DNA of 64,000 bases from Niameybacter massiliensis (GTDB lineage Bacteria > Bacillota > Clostridia > Lachnospirales > Cellulosilyticaceae): assembly GCF_001282685.1 (NCBI RefSeq), contig NZ_LN875035.1, positions 2,032,001-2,096,000 of the forward strand, in the 5' to 3' direction. Below, one piece after another: positions 44,421-53,372 of the stretch. A program made the translations under genes and the position numbers. The stretch's first letter is position 1. Every line of letters starts with the position of its first letter. The notes under the pieces were generated by a model. It made no database searches and was not told the origin of the DNA. It was given only the letters and a program-made list of their open reading frames with translations.

Positions 44421-44457
44421 AAAAAGGCAAGTTCATGATTTTCCTCAATCTCTTGCC
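44421..44457 (-). terminator. Terminator of rnpB
   Basis: GGCAAG pairs with CTTGCC across a 20-nt loop and is followed by TTTTTT on the minus strand, about 15 bases after the RNase P RNA 3' end. Confidence 0.8.
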
Positions 44458-44471
44458 TATTAAATCCTTAT

Positions 44472-44832
44472 TAAGTTGTTAACCAAGTCTATACGCCGGG
44501 TTCTGTATTTGACGGTCATCTATCTCGACATACAGTTACCTGCATGCTCTAGCAACCTACCTAAGACGTGACGAGCAGCCACATATGTCTTGATCCGGTC
44601 TTGCTCCAGGTGGGGTTTACATGGCTATCTTAGTCACCTAAGACACGGTGAGCTCTTACCTCACCTTTCCACCCTTTCCTACTGAAACCAGCAGGTGGTT
44701 TATTTCTGTTGCACTTTCCTTAGAGTCGCCTCCACTGGGGGTTACCCAGCACCTTTGCTCTATGGAGCCCGGACGTTCCTCATCTACAGCCTTTCGACTT
44801 TGTAGACGCGACCATCTGACTTACTTAACAAC
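44472..44832 (-). ncRNA. rnpB: RNase P RNA
   Basis: On the minus strand the sequence contains GAGGAACGTCCGGGCTCC (canonical GAGGAAAGUCC region with A to C at one position), GGTAACCCCCAGTGGAGG, GAAAGTGCAACAGAAA and the 3' region ACAGAACCCGGCGTATAG, which together identify the catalytic RNA that trims tRNA 5' leaders. The 5' GTTGTTAA and 3' TTAACAAC form helix P1. The length, about 361 nt, fits. It has a promoter and terminator of its own. Confidence 0.95.
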
Positions 44833-44838
44833 TTTAAT

Positions 44839-44867
44839 ACAATACCATATTCCTTAACGTGTGTCAA
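44839..44867 (-). promoter_or_regulatory. Promoter of rnpB
   Basis: Perfect TTGACA (44862-44867), 17 bp, TATTGT with an extended TGG (44839-44844). The expected start, seven bases on, coincides with the 5' strand of helix P1. The -35 abuts the stop codon of the upstream kinase gene. Confidence 0.85.
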
Positions 44868-46517
44868 CTAGTGAAAGCAACTTCCACCAATAAATTCACG
44901 AATAATAGATGTTCTTGGAATATCTTCTGTGTCTGCTGTTAAGAAATACTCTAAGAATTTAAGCAGACGTTTCGCTTCACTATAGTATGGAGACTTGCGA
45001 TCAATACCAAATAAAAGTGGTTCTGCTTTTTGTTTGAGAACGGCTAGCTCATAGATTAAAACCGTATTAAACATGACATCTGCTTCTTCTTGGAATGGGA
45101 AAATATTGCGATTTTCACCACGTCTTACAGAAGACCATTGTGCAAGGGTTTGTTCCGCACTCATGCCACGATATTGGTTATCACGGATCATACGACGGAT
45201 TAAACGTGTATCTGTAGTTGGAATACGATTATGGTAATCTACATTAAGCTGTGTTAAACAACTTACGTAAATTTTAAATTTATTCTCTCTTGGAATGGCA
45301 TAGCTTAAACGTTCATTTAAACCATGAATGCCTTCTATCACCAATACATCTTCTTCTCCAAGTGCAAGTTTATGCCCTTTGTATTCACGTTGCCCTGTCT
45401 TGAAGTTAAACGTAGGAATTTCTACAGTTTCACCTTTTATCAATTTAGACATATGCTCATTGAATAACTGGATATCAATAGCTTCTAGAGCTTCAAAGTC
45501 GTATTTTCCATCTTCATCTAATGGTGTCTGATCTCGGTTAACAAAATAATCATCTATAGAAATCACATGTGGGTTAAGCCCATTTACACGTAGCTGAATA
45601 CATAATCTTTGAGCAAAAGTTGTTTTACCTGAAGATGATGGCCCTGCTATCATGACTAATCTTACATTAGATTGCTTCGCAATTTGATCTGCTATTCCTG
45701 CTATTTTCTTTTCGTGTAATGCTTCTGATACACGAATCAAGTCTGGTAAGCGCCCCTGGGTAATAACCTTATTTAAAGAAGCTACAATATCCACATCTAA
45801 AATACGTGCCCATTTTTCAGATTCACGGAATACTGCTGATAATTTAGGTTGTGGTACAAACTTAGCAAGCTCTGTTGGATTTGCTTCGTCTGGGAATAGA
45901 AGAATAAATCCATGTGCATAAGGTTGAAGTTTGAAACAAGTTACTTGCTCTACAGATGGCATCATATAACCATAGAAATAATTATCTACCCCATCTAGAT
46001 GATATACATTAATCGTAGATGTTCTTCTATATTTAAAAAGTGCTTCTTTGTCTGGCATCTCTAAGGTATTAAATAACTTTAATGCTTCATCAATAGGTAC
46101 TGTAGTCTTTGTAATAGGAAGTGCTTTGGCCACCATTTCTCGCATACAAGCTTCTATACGTGCTAAATTGGTAGGTGTGCAATCTGCCATTTGGTCAAAT
46201 TCGCAGAAGTATCCACCTGTAATATGATGATTAACAAGTACGGTAACATGTGGGAAACATTTCTGAGTTGCTGCAATTAATAAAAATGTTGCCGTACGTT
46301 GATAAATGCGCATCCCATCTTTTTGTGAGAGATTTACAAAGCTTACATTTTGTAAGTCTTCTTCTATCTTAATGTAAAGTTCACGAAGTACATTACCTAC
46401 ACGTGCTGCCACAATCGGCGTACTACTCTCTAGCTGATATGTTTTTGCTAAGGTTGCAAATGTTGTGCCTTTTTGAACTTCTATACTACGACCATCGTTA
46501 AATTGAATTTTTACCAT
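44868..46517 (-). CDS. Nucleoside kinase with N-terminal TGS domain
   Basis: The 549-residue protein starts with a TGS domain (VKIQFNDGRSIEVQKGTTFATLAK), continues with a threonyl-tRNA-synthetase-like second domain (FVNLSQKDGMRIYQRTATFLLIAA, GGYFCEFD), and ends in a uridine kinase/phosphoribulokinase fold with P-loop GPSSSGKT (292-299), SIDDYFVNRDQTP and LVIEGIHGLNERL. Such fusions are common in Clostridia and annotated as nucleoside kinases; the substrate (uridine/cytidine) is inferred from the kinase domain. The ATG follows GGGGGC. It shares its strand and direction with the yqfO-trmK operon just upstream. Confidence 0.85.
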   Translation of the reverse strand: MVKIQFNDGRSIEVQKGTTFATLAKTYQLESSTPIVAARVGNVLRELYIKIEEDLQNVSFVNLSQKDGMRIYQRTATFLLIAATQKCFPHVTVLVNHHITGGYFCEFDQMADCTPTNLARIEACMREMVAKALPITKTTVPIDEALKLFNTLEMPDKEALFKYRRTSTINVYHLDGVDNYFYGYMMPSVEQVTCFKLQPYAHGFILLFPDEANPTELAKFVPQPKLSAVFRESEKWARILDVDIVASLNKVITQGRLPDLIRVSEALHEKKIAGIADQIAKQSNVRLVMIAGPSSSGKTTFAQRLCIQLRVNGLNPHVISIDDYFVNRDQTPLDEDGKYDFEALEAIDIQLFNEHMSKLIKGETVEIPTFNFKTGQREYKGHKLALGEEDVLVIEGIHGLNERLSYAIPRENKFKIYVSCLTQLNVDYHNRIPTTDTRLIRRMIRDNQYRGMSAEQTLAQWSSVRRGENRNIFPFQEEADVMFNTVLIYELAVLKQKAEPLLFGIDRKSPYYSEAKRLLKFLEYFLTADTEDIPRTSIIREFIGGSCFH

Positions 46518-46541
46518 CTTCCATGCCCCCTTTTATCGTCT

Positions 46542-47639
46542 TTAAACTGTTTTAAAGGTTTCACCATCTACTGTAGAACATAATATTTCTAACTTATCGC
46601 AATGTATTTCTAAATAATTTTTAATTAATGGCATTGCAACATTTTCTGAAGCATAATGCCCTACATCTATAACAGTAAGTCCTCTATTTAATGCATTTTG
46701 TGCTTCATGGAAAGTGACATCTCCTGTAATATAAACCTCAGCTTTCGCTGCTGCTACACCAATAAAAGAGGAACCACTTCCTGAACACAATGCAATTTTT
46801 GATACTTTCCCTTCCATCTTACCTGTTAATCTTACATAGGGAATATTGAAAACTTGTTTGAGTTTATTAATCAGTGCTTCTATCTCTATTGGTTCACACA
46901 TACCTACTCGGCCTAAGCCTTCTGTCTCGGCAATATTTTCAAGTGTAAATACGTCATAAGCGATTTCTTCGTAAGGATGAACTTGCTTCACTGCGTCCAT
47001 AATAGAAGATAAGTCTTTTGGATGAATCATACATTCTATTTTAACCTCTTCTACCGTTTCTAAATCACCTTGTGAGCCAATATAAGGCTTACTACCTTCT
47101 AATGGCATAAAAGTACCTTTACCTTGTGTACCAAATGTACAGCCTTTATAGTTGCCTATTGTACACTGATTGGTGTTTACAAGAGCATCTCTTACCACAT
47201 TATAGTGGGTTTGTGGTACATAAATAACTAATTTTTGAAGTGAGGTACGTGCAGTTGTTGCCAATGCACTTACACTTTTTAGTTCAAGCTGTTTAGCTAA
47301 ATAGTCATTGATACCACCTTTAGCAATATCTAAGTTAGTATGCATCGCATACACTGCGATGTCATGTTTAACTAACTTTTGAATCATCTGACCCATAACG
47401 GTGTCATAGTCAATCCCTGTGATGGGCTTAAAGAAACAAGGATGATGAGTTACAATAAGCTCTACGCCCTTTTCTATTGCTTCATCTATAACATCAAGAT
47501 TTAAATCTAAAGCACAAAGAACACGTGAAATCTGTTGTCCACGCCCACCAATCATCAGTCCAACATGGTCCCATTTTTCTGCTAAATGAGTAGGCGCTAA
47601 TTGTTCAAGACATGTCATCACATCTTTTAATGTATACAT
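46542..47639 (-). CDS. yqfO: Nif3-like dinuclear metal-binding protein (YqfO family)
   Basis: The 365-residue protein has the Nif3 metal ligands (DHVGLMIGG, VTHHPCFF, MHTNLD, and C-terminal VIDVGHYASENVAM) with a central inserted PII-like domain (VIYVPQTHYNVVRDALV, HPYEEIAYDV), the YqfO architecture. It was long called GTP cyclohydrolase I type 2, but a firm activity is lacking. It overlaps trmK by 13 bp, matching the conserved Firmicute pair yqfN-yqfO. Confidence 0.93.
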   Translation of the reverse strand: MYTLKDVMTCLEQLAPTHLAEKWDHVGLMIGGRGQQISRVLCALDLNLDVIDEAIEKGVELIVTHHPCFFKPITGIDYDTVMGQMIQKLVKHDIAVYAMHTNLDIAKGGINDYLAKQLELKSVSALATTARTSLQKLVIYVPQTHYNVVRDALVNTNQCTIGNYKGCTFGTQGKGTFMPLEGSKPYIGSQGDLETVEEVKIECMIHPKDLSSIMDAVKQVHPYEEIAYDVFTLENIAETEGLGRVGMCEPIEIEALINKLKQVFNIPYVRLTGKMEGKVSKIALCSGSGSSFIGVAAAKAEVYITGDVTFHEAQNALNRGLTVIDVGHYASENVAMPLIKNYLEIHCDKLEILCSTVDGETFKTV

Positions 47640-48319
47640 TTTAATGCCTCCTCTATTAAAGTATTCACCTCAGTCAATTCTGCTATACGTTCTGTAGCCT
47701 GGTCGCCCTCAATTTTTTTAAGTTTTTCAATAATATCAGTATACCCTTTACTTTTATGTTGTAACCAATCTTTATATAAACTTGATCCTTCTTCTAAAAG
47801 ATATTTCCCATATTCATAGTCCACAATGTTGTTATAGTTTTCTTCACCTGGCACTGCTACAATAATGTTATAGTACTTACCTTCTTCTTCTAAGAACTTT
47901 TCTTGTTCAATTTTAAAACCAATTTGATGAAGATATCTGCGTATTTCAGGAATATTATTTTGTGGCTGTAAAATTAAAGTTTTCATTGTTTTTACAAGTT
48001 CTAAGTCTAACTCTAAAATATCATGAACTAAGTAACCGCCCATACCTGCAATAACAACCGTATCCATTCCATCTTCTATTTTAATAGTTTGAAGGCCACT
48101 TCCCTGTCTTGTTTCAATGGTTGTTAGGCCGTATTTATCCATATTACGTTTGGCGCTTTCTAGTGGACCTTTGTTAATATCACTAGCAATGGCATAACTT
48201 ACTTTTTTATTAAGTGTTAAATAAATTGGGATATACCCATGATCTGTTCCAACATCTACAAGTCTAGCCCCTTCTGGTACTAAGCTTGCAATAGCTCCTA
48301 ATCTTTTTGATAATTGCAC
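47627..48319 (-). CDS. trmK: tRNA (adenine(22)-N1)-methyltransferase
   Basis: The 230-residue class I methyltransferase has the SAM motif VDVGTDHGYIPIYL, the acidic AIASDINKGPLESA and VIAGMGGYLVHDIL. TrmK methylates A22 in some tRNAs. It starts with GTG after GAGGTG. It is immediately downstream of rpoD and upstream of yqfO, the standard order in Firmicutes. Confidence 0.93.
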   Translation of the reverse strand: MQLSKRLGAIASLVPEGARLVDVGTDHGYIPIYLTLNKKVSYAIASDINKGPLESAKRNMDKYGLTTIETRQGSGLQTIKIEDGMDTVVIAGMGGYLVHDILELDLELVKTMKTLILQPQNNIPEIRRYLHQIGFKIEQEKFLEEEGKYYNIIVAVPGEENYNNIVDYEYGKYLLEEGSSLYKDWLQHKSKGYTDIIEKLKKIEGDQATERIAELTEVNTLIEEALKCIH

Positions 48320-48387
48320 ATTTACACCTCTTTACTTTATGTCTGTTTATTTAAGTCAATAGAAAATAGAAGTTGAAGACTCAACTT

Positions 48388-49470
48388 CTATTCTAAATAA
48401 TCTTTTAGTTTTTTACTACGACTTGGATGACGTAATTTACGAAGCGCTTTTGCTTCAATTTGTCGAATACGCTCACGTGTTACATTAAATTCTTTCCCTA
48501 CTTCTTCAAGGGTTCTTGCCCTACCGTCATCTAAGCCAAAGCGAAGTTTGAGTACTTTTTGTTCTCTTTCAGTTAATGTATCTAACACTTCTATCAGTTG
48601 TTCTTTTAGAAGAGTGAAGGCTGCAGCCTCAGAAGGAATAGGTACATCGTCATCTGCTATAAAATCACCTAAATGGCTATCTTCTTCTTCACCAATTGGT
48701 GTTTCTAAAGATACAGGTTCTTGTGAAATCTTCATAATGTCGCGTACTTTACTCACTGACATATCCATTGCTTGTGCAATTTCTTCTGGTTGTGGGTCAC
48801 GACCATATTCTTGTAAGAGTTGTCTTGAGACACGCATTAAGCGATTGATTGTCTCAACCATATGTACTGGAATGCGAATCGTACGAGCTTGATCCGCAAT
48901 TGCCCTTGTGATGGCTTGCCTAATCCACCATGTTGCATAAGTACTAAACTTATAGCCTTTGCTGTAGTCAAACTTTTCTACCGCTTTAATAAGCCCTAAG
49001 TTTCCTTCTTGAATAAGGTCTAAAAATAGCATACCACGCCCTACATAACGTTTGGCAATGCTTACAACAAGCCTTAAGTTGGCTTCGGCTAATCGCTTTC
49101 TAGCTTCTTCATCCCCTTCTTCCATACGTCTTGCCAGTTCAATTTCTTCTTCAGCTGATAAAAGAGGTACTTTCCCAATTTCCTTTAAGTACATCCTTAC
49201 TGGATCATCCATACTGATACCTGCAGGCAAAGTAAAGTCAAGACTCGCTTCTTCGTCTAAATCACTCATACTTCCCATGATATCAATATTATGAGCTTCT
49301 AAAAACTCATATATTTGTTCAACTTTGCTAGCTTCTAACTCAAAATCTGTAAAGGCATCTGCAATGTCTGATTGCTCTAAAACGCCTTTTTTCTCCTTAG
49401 CCAGTATCATCAGTTGTTCCAGTCTCGATTTAAAAGTCACTTTTTGCTCTGTAGCCTCTTTTACTATCAT
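48388..49470 (-). CDS. rpoD: RNA polymerase housekeeping sigma factor (SigA)
   Basis: This 360-residue protein has region 1.1 ([21 protein letters not shown]), region 1.2 ([21 protein letters not shown]), region 2 ([62 protein letters not shown]), region 3 and region 4 ([27 protein letters not shown]). It recognises TTGACA/TATAAT promoters such as those listed here. It is 17 bp downstream of dnaG. Confidence 0.98.
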   Translation of the reverse strand: MIVKEATEQKVTFKSRLEQLMILAKEKKGVLEQSDIADAFTDFELEASKVEQIYEFLEAHNIDIMGSMSDLDEEASLDFTLPAGISMDDPVRMYLKEIGKVPLLSAEEEIELARRMEEGDEEARKRLAEANLRLVVSIAKRYVGRGMLFLDLIQEGNLGLIKAVEKFDYSKGYKFSTYATWWIRQAITRAIADQARTIRIPVHMVETINRLMRVSRQLLQEYGRDPQPEEIAQAMDMSVSKVRDIMKISQEPVSLETPIGEEEDSHLGDFIADDDVPIPSEAAAFTLLKEQLIEVLDTLTEREQKVLKLRFGLDDGRARTLEEVGKEFNVTRERIRQIEAKALRKLRHPSRSKKLKDYLE

Positions 49471-49486
49471 TTATCCTTCTCCTATT

Positions 49487-51247
49487 CTAACCATTTATAA
49501 AATCAATATGCAGTTTATCAATGCCACGCTTCTTGATAAGTAACGCTTGCACTTCTTGGATATCTGCAGTTGTTTTAAGCCTTTTTTCTATATAGTTACT
49601 ATTTAGCCTTTTAATGGTCTCAACTAACATCTTATGCATCAAATCTTCATCTTCATACCTTGCATCTTTTTTCATAAATACAGTAGAAATAATTTTTTGC
49701 TCTTTAACATCTGTATAACGATTGTTAAAGTAACTTGCATCTACTTCTCTTCCTTCACTGCGGGCTTTTAATAAAGCTGCTGCAAGTTCACGGATAAGTC
49801 CTTCTTCAAACAAATCTGCCTCAATATAGGACGCGATATATGAATAGATATTAGGATAGTTATAGACTGCACATAAGAACTCTAGTTGCATTGGAATTGT
49901 ACCTGTTCCTAGTTGTTCTTTTACTTGTGGCGCTTGTTTGACTGGGATATTCCGCTTTGCCACAAAGTATTTTTTGATTTCAGCTTCTAAAGCATCTAGA
50001 CTAACTTGATACTTCATCGCAATCTCTTTTGTATAAATGTTTTGCTCAATACTACTTTCTAAGTTTCCAAGTAACTTTGCAATTTCTTGTAAAAACTTCA
50101 CCCGCTCATCTGGTAAATCAAGATGATATTGGCTTTCGATTTCTTTAATTCTAAACCAAACATGACTTTCTGCTTCCTCTAGGAGCTTGCGCATTTCATC
50201 TGCTCCATGCTTTTTCAAGAATTCATCTGGGTCTTTACTATCTTCAAGCTGTAGAACTTTAACTTGGATACCTTGTGAACGCAGTATTGGAATGGCACGT
50301 AATGCGGCTTTCTTACCTGCCCCATCACTATCATATAAAATAACCACTTGCTCTGTATGGCGTTTCAAAAGCCTTGCATGCCCTTCTGTAAAAGCTGTAC
50401 CAAGTGAAGCAACCGTTTGTGTAAAACCTGCTACATGCATGGCGATAACATCCATATAACCTTCTACTAAAATGTAATACGGGTGTTTTTCTTGTCTTGC
50501 AATATGAAGCCCATAGAGTGTACGACTTTTGTCAAAAAGTAGACTTTCGGGTGAATTTAAATACTTAGGCTGCCCTTCTCCAAGAATACGCCCTCCAAAA
50601 GCTACAACTTTTTTATTGATGTTAAAAATAGGGAACATGACACGGTCTGAAAAACGATCAAAGACGACACCTTTTGATTTACTTTTAATAAATAACCCAC
50701 TTTCAACTAAATCTTCATCTTCATACCCTTCTTGCTTCATCATACGATAAAAGATGTTATAATCCGCAGGTGCGTAACCTAAACCAAAATGTTTAATTAC
50801 TTCTTGTGAAATGCCTCTTTGATAGAAATAATTTAATGCATGCTCATTTTCTCTTTGATTTAAACTGTAATAATAATATCTTGCTGCTTTCTTATAGATT
50901 TCAAGAAAAAGTGCTTTTTTATTGGCTCTTCCTCCATCATCATATTGTTTTTCCATCCCATCAAGATCAATATGGGCTTTTTCAGCTAAAAATTGTACTG
51001 CTTCTGGAAACGTCATATTTTCCTTCTGCATCACAAATGTAAAAACATTTCCTCCTGCACCACATCCAAAGCAATAATACATTTGTTTATCATCACTTAC
51101 AGAAAAAGACGGTGTTTTTTCATTATGAAAAGGACAAAGTCCTACATGTGAACTTCCCTTCCTTGTTAAGGCAGTATATTCGGAAATGATAGATATAATA
51201 TCACTCTGTTCCCTGATCTTTTCGATAATCTCGTCAGAATAATACAT
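49487..51247 (-). CDS. dnaG: DNA primase
   Basis: The 586-residue protein has the CHC2 zinc finger (Cys38, His41, Cys59, Cys62), the TOPRIM core (YYILVEGYMDVIAMHVAGF, VVILYDSDGAGKKAA, DPDEFLKKHGAD) and a C-terminal helicase-interaction domain. It makes RNA primers for replication. The macromolecular-synthesis order dnaG-rpoD is classical. The ATG follows AAAGAGGA. Confidence 0.97.
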   Translation of the reverse strand: MYYSDEIIEKIREQSDIISIISEYTALTRKGSSHVGLCPFHNEKTPSFSVSDDKQMYYCFGCGAGGNVFTFVMQKENMTFPEAVQFLAEKAHIDLDGMEKQYDDGGRANKKALFLEIYKKAARYYYYSLNQRENEHALNYFYQRGISQEVIKHFGLGYAPADYNIFYRMMKQEGYEDEDLVESGLFIKSKSKGVVFDRFSDRVMFPIFNINKKVVAFGGRILGEGQPKYLNSPESLLFDKSRTLYGLHIARQEKHPYYILVEGYMDVIAMHVAGFTQTVASLGTAFTEGHARLLKRHTEQVVILYDSDGAGKKAALRAIPILRSQGIQVKVLQLEDSKDPDEFLKKHGADEMRKLLEEAESHVWFRIKEIESQYHLDLPDERVKFLQEIAKLLGNLESSIEQNIYTKEIAMKYQVSLDALEAEIKKYFVAKRNIPVKQAPQVKEQLGTGTIPMQLEFLCAVYNYPNIYSYIASYIEADLFEEGLIRELAAALLKARSEGREVDASYFNNRYTDVKEQKIISTVFMKKDARYEDEDLMHKMLVETIKRLNSNYIEKRLKTTADIQEVQALLIKKRGIDKLHIDFING

Positions 51248-51271
51248 CTAGCTTCCTCTTTTCTATATAAT

Positions 51272-52279
51272 CTAATAAATATTCCACGATGTCGGGAAAA
51301 ATAACTCACAATAAGTATGGAGTGCATAACGATCTGTCATCCCAGCGATATAATCACAGACAACTTTCATTTTATCTTCTCCGTCTTCAAGTTCTTTCAA
51401 GTAGTTTTGTGGTAGTTTATCAGGTTTATCCATATAATATTCATACAATTGTTTGACCACATGTTTCGCCTTTTGTTCCTGCTCTTTGGCTGCTGAACCT
51501 ACATAGACATGCTTAAATAAAAAGGCTCTAAGTCCTTTAAAAGCAATCTCTACTTGTTCACTCATTCTAATTTGTGGCAAACCATAGCTATTTTCAATAA
51601 TATCCTTGATAAGGGTATCAATTCTTTTAGAAGAGGTTTCTCCTAATACGGATCGGTACATTTCAGGTATATCTGATACTTCTAGTACTTGACCTCTTAT
51701 AGCATCATCAATATCATGGTTCACATAGGCAATCTTATCGGAGATTTGAACAATTTTTCCTTCTAATGTAGCAGGGTTCCCTTTTGTTTGATGATTCATA
51801 ATCCCATCTCTAACTTCCCATGTCAAATTAAGACCACGACCTTTATTTTCAATGTACTCTACAACACGTAAACTTTGATAATTATGATGAAATTGATGAT
51901 TTGTAAGTTCTTGTAGCATAAATTCGCCAGTATGACCAAAAGGTGTATGCCCTAAGTCGTGTCCTAATGCAATAGCTTCTACTAAATCTTCATTTAATCT
52001 TAAAGCTCTTGCAAGTGTTCTCGAAATTTGCGCTACTTCCAATGTATGTGTAAGCCTTGTTCGATAATGGTCACCTTCTGGTGATATAAAAACCTGTGTT
52101 TTATGAGCAAGACGTCTAAAAGCTTTAGAATGCAAAATTCTATCTCTGTCTCGTTGAAAAGCTGTACGCACTTCACATTCTTCATCCATACGTACTCTCC
52201 CCTTTGAATAACGAGCCTTTTGACTAAACGACTGTAAGTAATCTATTTCAAACTGTTCTTGAATTTGTCGTTGACACAC
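51272..52279 (-). CDS. dgt: Deoxyguanosinetriphosphate triphosphohydrolase-like HD protein
   Basis: The 335-residue HD-domain protein has RRLAHKTQVF, the HD signature DHYRTRLTHTLEVAQ and HDLGHTPFGHTGE, and a C-terminal Dgt region (FKHVYVG, AGMTDRYALHTYCELF). It should hydrolyse dNTPs to nucleoside and triphosphate. I choose a GTG at 52279 because AAGGAGG lies eight bases upstream; the longer frame adds 16 residues without a site. It precedes dnaG-rpoD. Confidence 0.9.
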   Translation of the reverse strand: MCQRQIQEQFEIDYLQSFSQKARYSKGRVRMDEECEVRTAFQRDRDRILHSKAFRRLAHKTQVFISPEGDHYRTRLTHTLEVAQISRTLARALRLNEDLVEAIALGHDLGHTPFGHTGEFMLQELTNHQFHHNYQSLRVVEYIENKGRGLNLTWEVRDGIMNHQTKGNPATLEGKIVQISDKIAYVNHDIDDAIRGQVLEVSDIPEMYRSVLGETSSKRIDTLIKDIIENSYGLPQIRMSEQVEIAFKGLRAFLFKHVYVGSAAKEQEQKAKHVVKQLYEYYMDKPDKLPQNYLKELEDGEDKMKVVCDYIAGMTDRYALHTYCELFFPTSWNIY

Positions 52280-52369
52280 CTTTATCGCCTCCTTACACAC
52301 TATAATTATACGACATAAACGACCCATTTCCTCTTTTTTTAATAATTTTCCTTGACAAAGGAATAAATT

Positions 52370-53191
52370 CTATAAATAAGGCGTCACCGCACCTATAGCT
52401 GTTGCAAAAACAGCATGCTCTGGAATAATAAATTGTATGCCATGAATCTGCCCAATACCATCTAAAATAGATTGTGCACTAGACAATGTAGCGAGTGAAC
52501 CTGTTATGATAATGTGTTTGATTGGCGTATTTTGACAAGCAAACACTGCCATCATACCCACTGTTTGAAAAATCATATTCATAAGTCCAAGTGCAATATC
52601 CTCTTCTTGTACGTCACTTTTTACTAATCCAAAGTTAGATGCTGTAGCGTCTTGAGGCAAAGAAGGAATAAGTTCATGAGTAATATCTTGGATTACTAAA
52701 TCAACCTTGCCTAAGTTTCCCTTTTCTCCCATTGTTGCAACCACATGACTATCTCTTTTGTCTATGAGCAAAGATGCTAATCCCATTAAGGTTCCACCTC
52801 CGACGCCACTTCCACCAATATGATTCACTTTGCCATTTTGTACACGTACAAAAGCTGTTCCTGTTCCCATACTTACAACTAAAGCCTCTTCAAGCTTGAC
52901 AAGTTTTGTCCCACCCAACCCTATGGCTTCAAATTCTTTAACTTTATACGTTGGGATATCATAAATATTATCTTCTATAAAAGATGCACCTACACCTGTT
53001 AAAACAATTTTTACTACCTCTTTTAAAGAACACTGATAGGTCTTTAAAAAATTACCTATTGCACCATACAAAGAAGTCATTTGATCTGTTGCACACACTT
53101 GTAAAGTGCCTATTAGGGTCTTATCTTGTCTATATCCAACAATTTTCGTGGTTGTTCCACCTACATCTACACCTAATATAATTTGTGTCAT
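52370..53191 (-). CDS. coaW: Pantothenate kinase, type II
   Basis: The 273-residue ASKHA-fold kinase has the phosphate motif LGVDVGGTTTKIVGY, the second motif ALVVSMGTGTAFV and the type II PanK segment GGSGVGGGTLMGLASLL. It performs the first step of coenzyme A synthesis and type II enzymes are insensitive to CoA feedback. The ATG follows GAGG. It is 90 bases from dgt and may be separate. A BadF-type ATPase is less likely given the length. Confidence 0.88.
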   Translation of the reverse strand: MTQIILGVDVGGTTTKIVGYRQDKTLIGTLQVCATDQMTSLYGAIGNFLKTYQCSLKEVVKIVLTGVGASFIEDNIYDIPTYKVKEFEAIGLGGTKLVKLEEALVVSMGTGTAFVRVQNGKVNHIGGSGVGGGTLMGLASLLIDKRDSHVVATMGEKGNLGKVDLVIQDITHELIPSLPQDATASNFGLVKSDVQEEDIALGLMNMIFQTVGMMAVFACQNTPIKHIIITGSLATLSSAQSILDGIGQIHGIQFIIPEHAVFATAIGAVTPYL

Positions 53192-53321
53192 CTTTTCAAC
53201 CTCATTTCTTTATATGAAGCCATTATAGCATATAGAACTTGGAAAAGCCTATCTTTACATCAATTTAACAATCAACAAATGTATAATAACGCTTATTGGT
53301 TTCTCTTTCCTTACTCTATAC

Positions 53322-53361
53322 AAAAAATAACCTAGAAAGGGATTATCCTTTCTAGGTTATT
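53322..53361 (-). terminator. Rho-independent terminator after ppdK
   Basis: AATAACCTAGAAAGG pairs with CCTTTCTAGGTTATT and is followed by a T run on the minus strand, shortly past the ppdK stop codon. Confidence 0.92.
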
Positions 53362-53372
53362 TCAATCCGATC

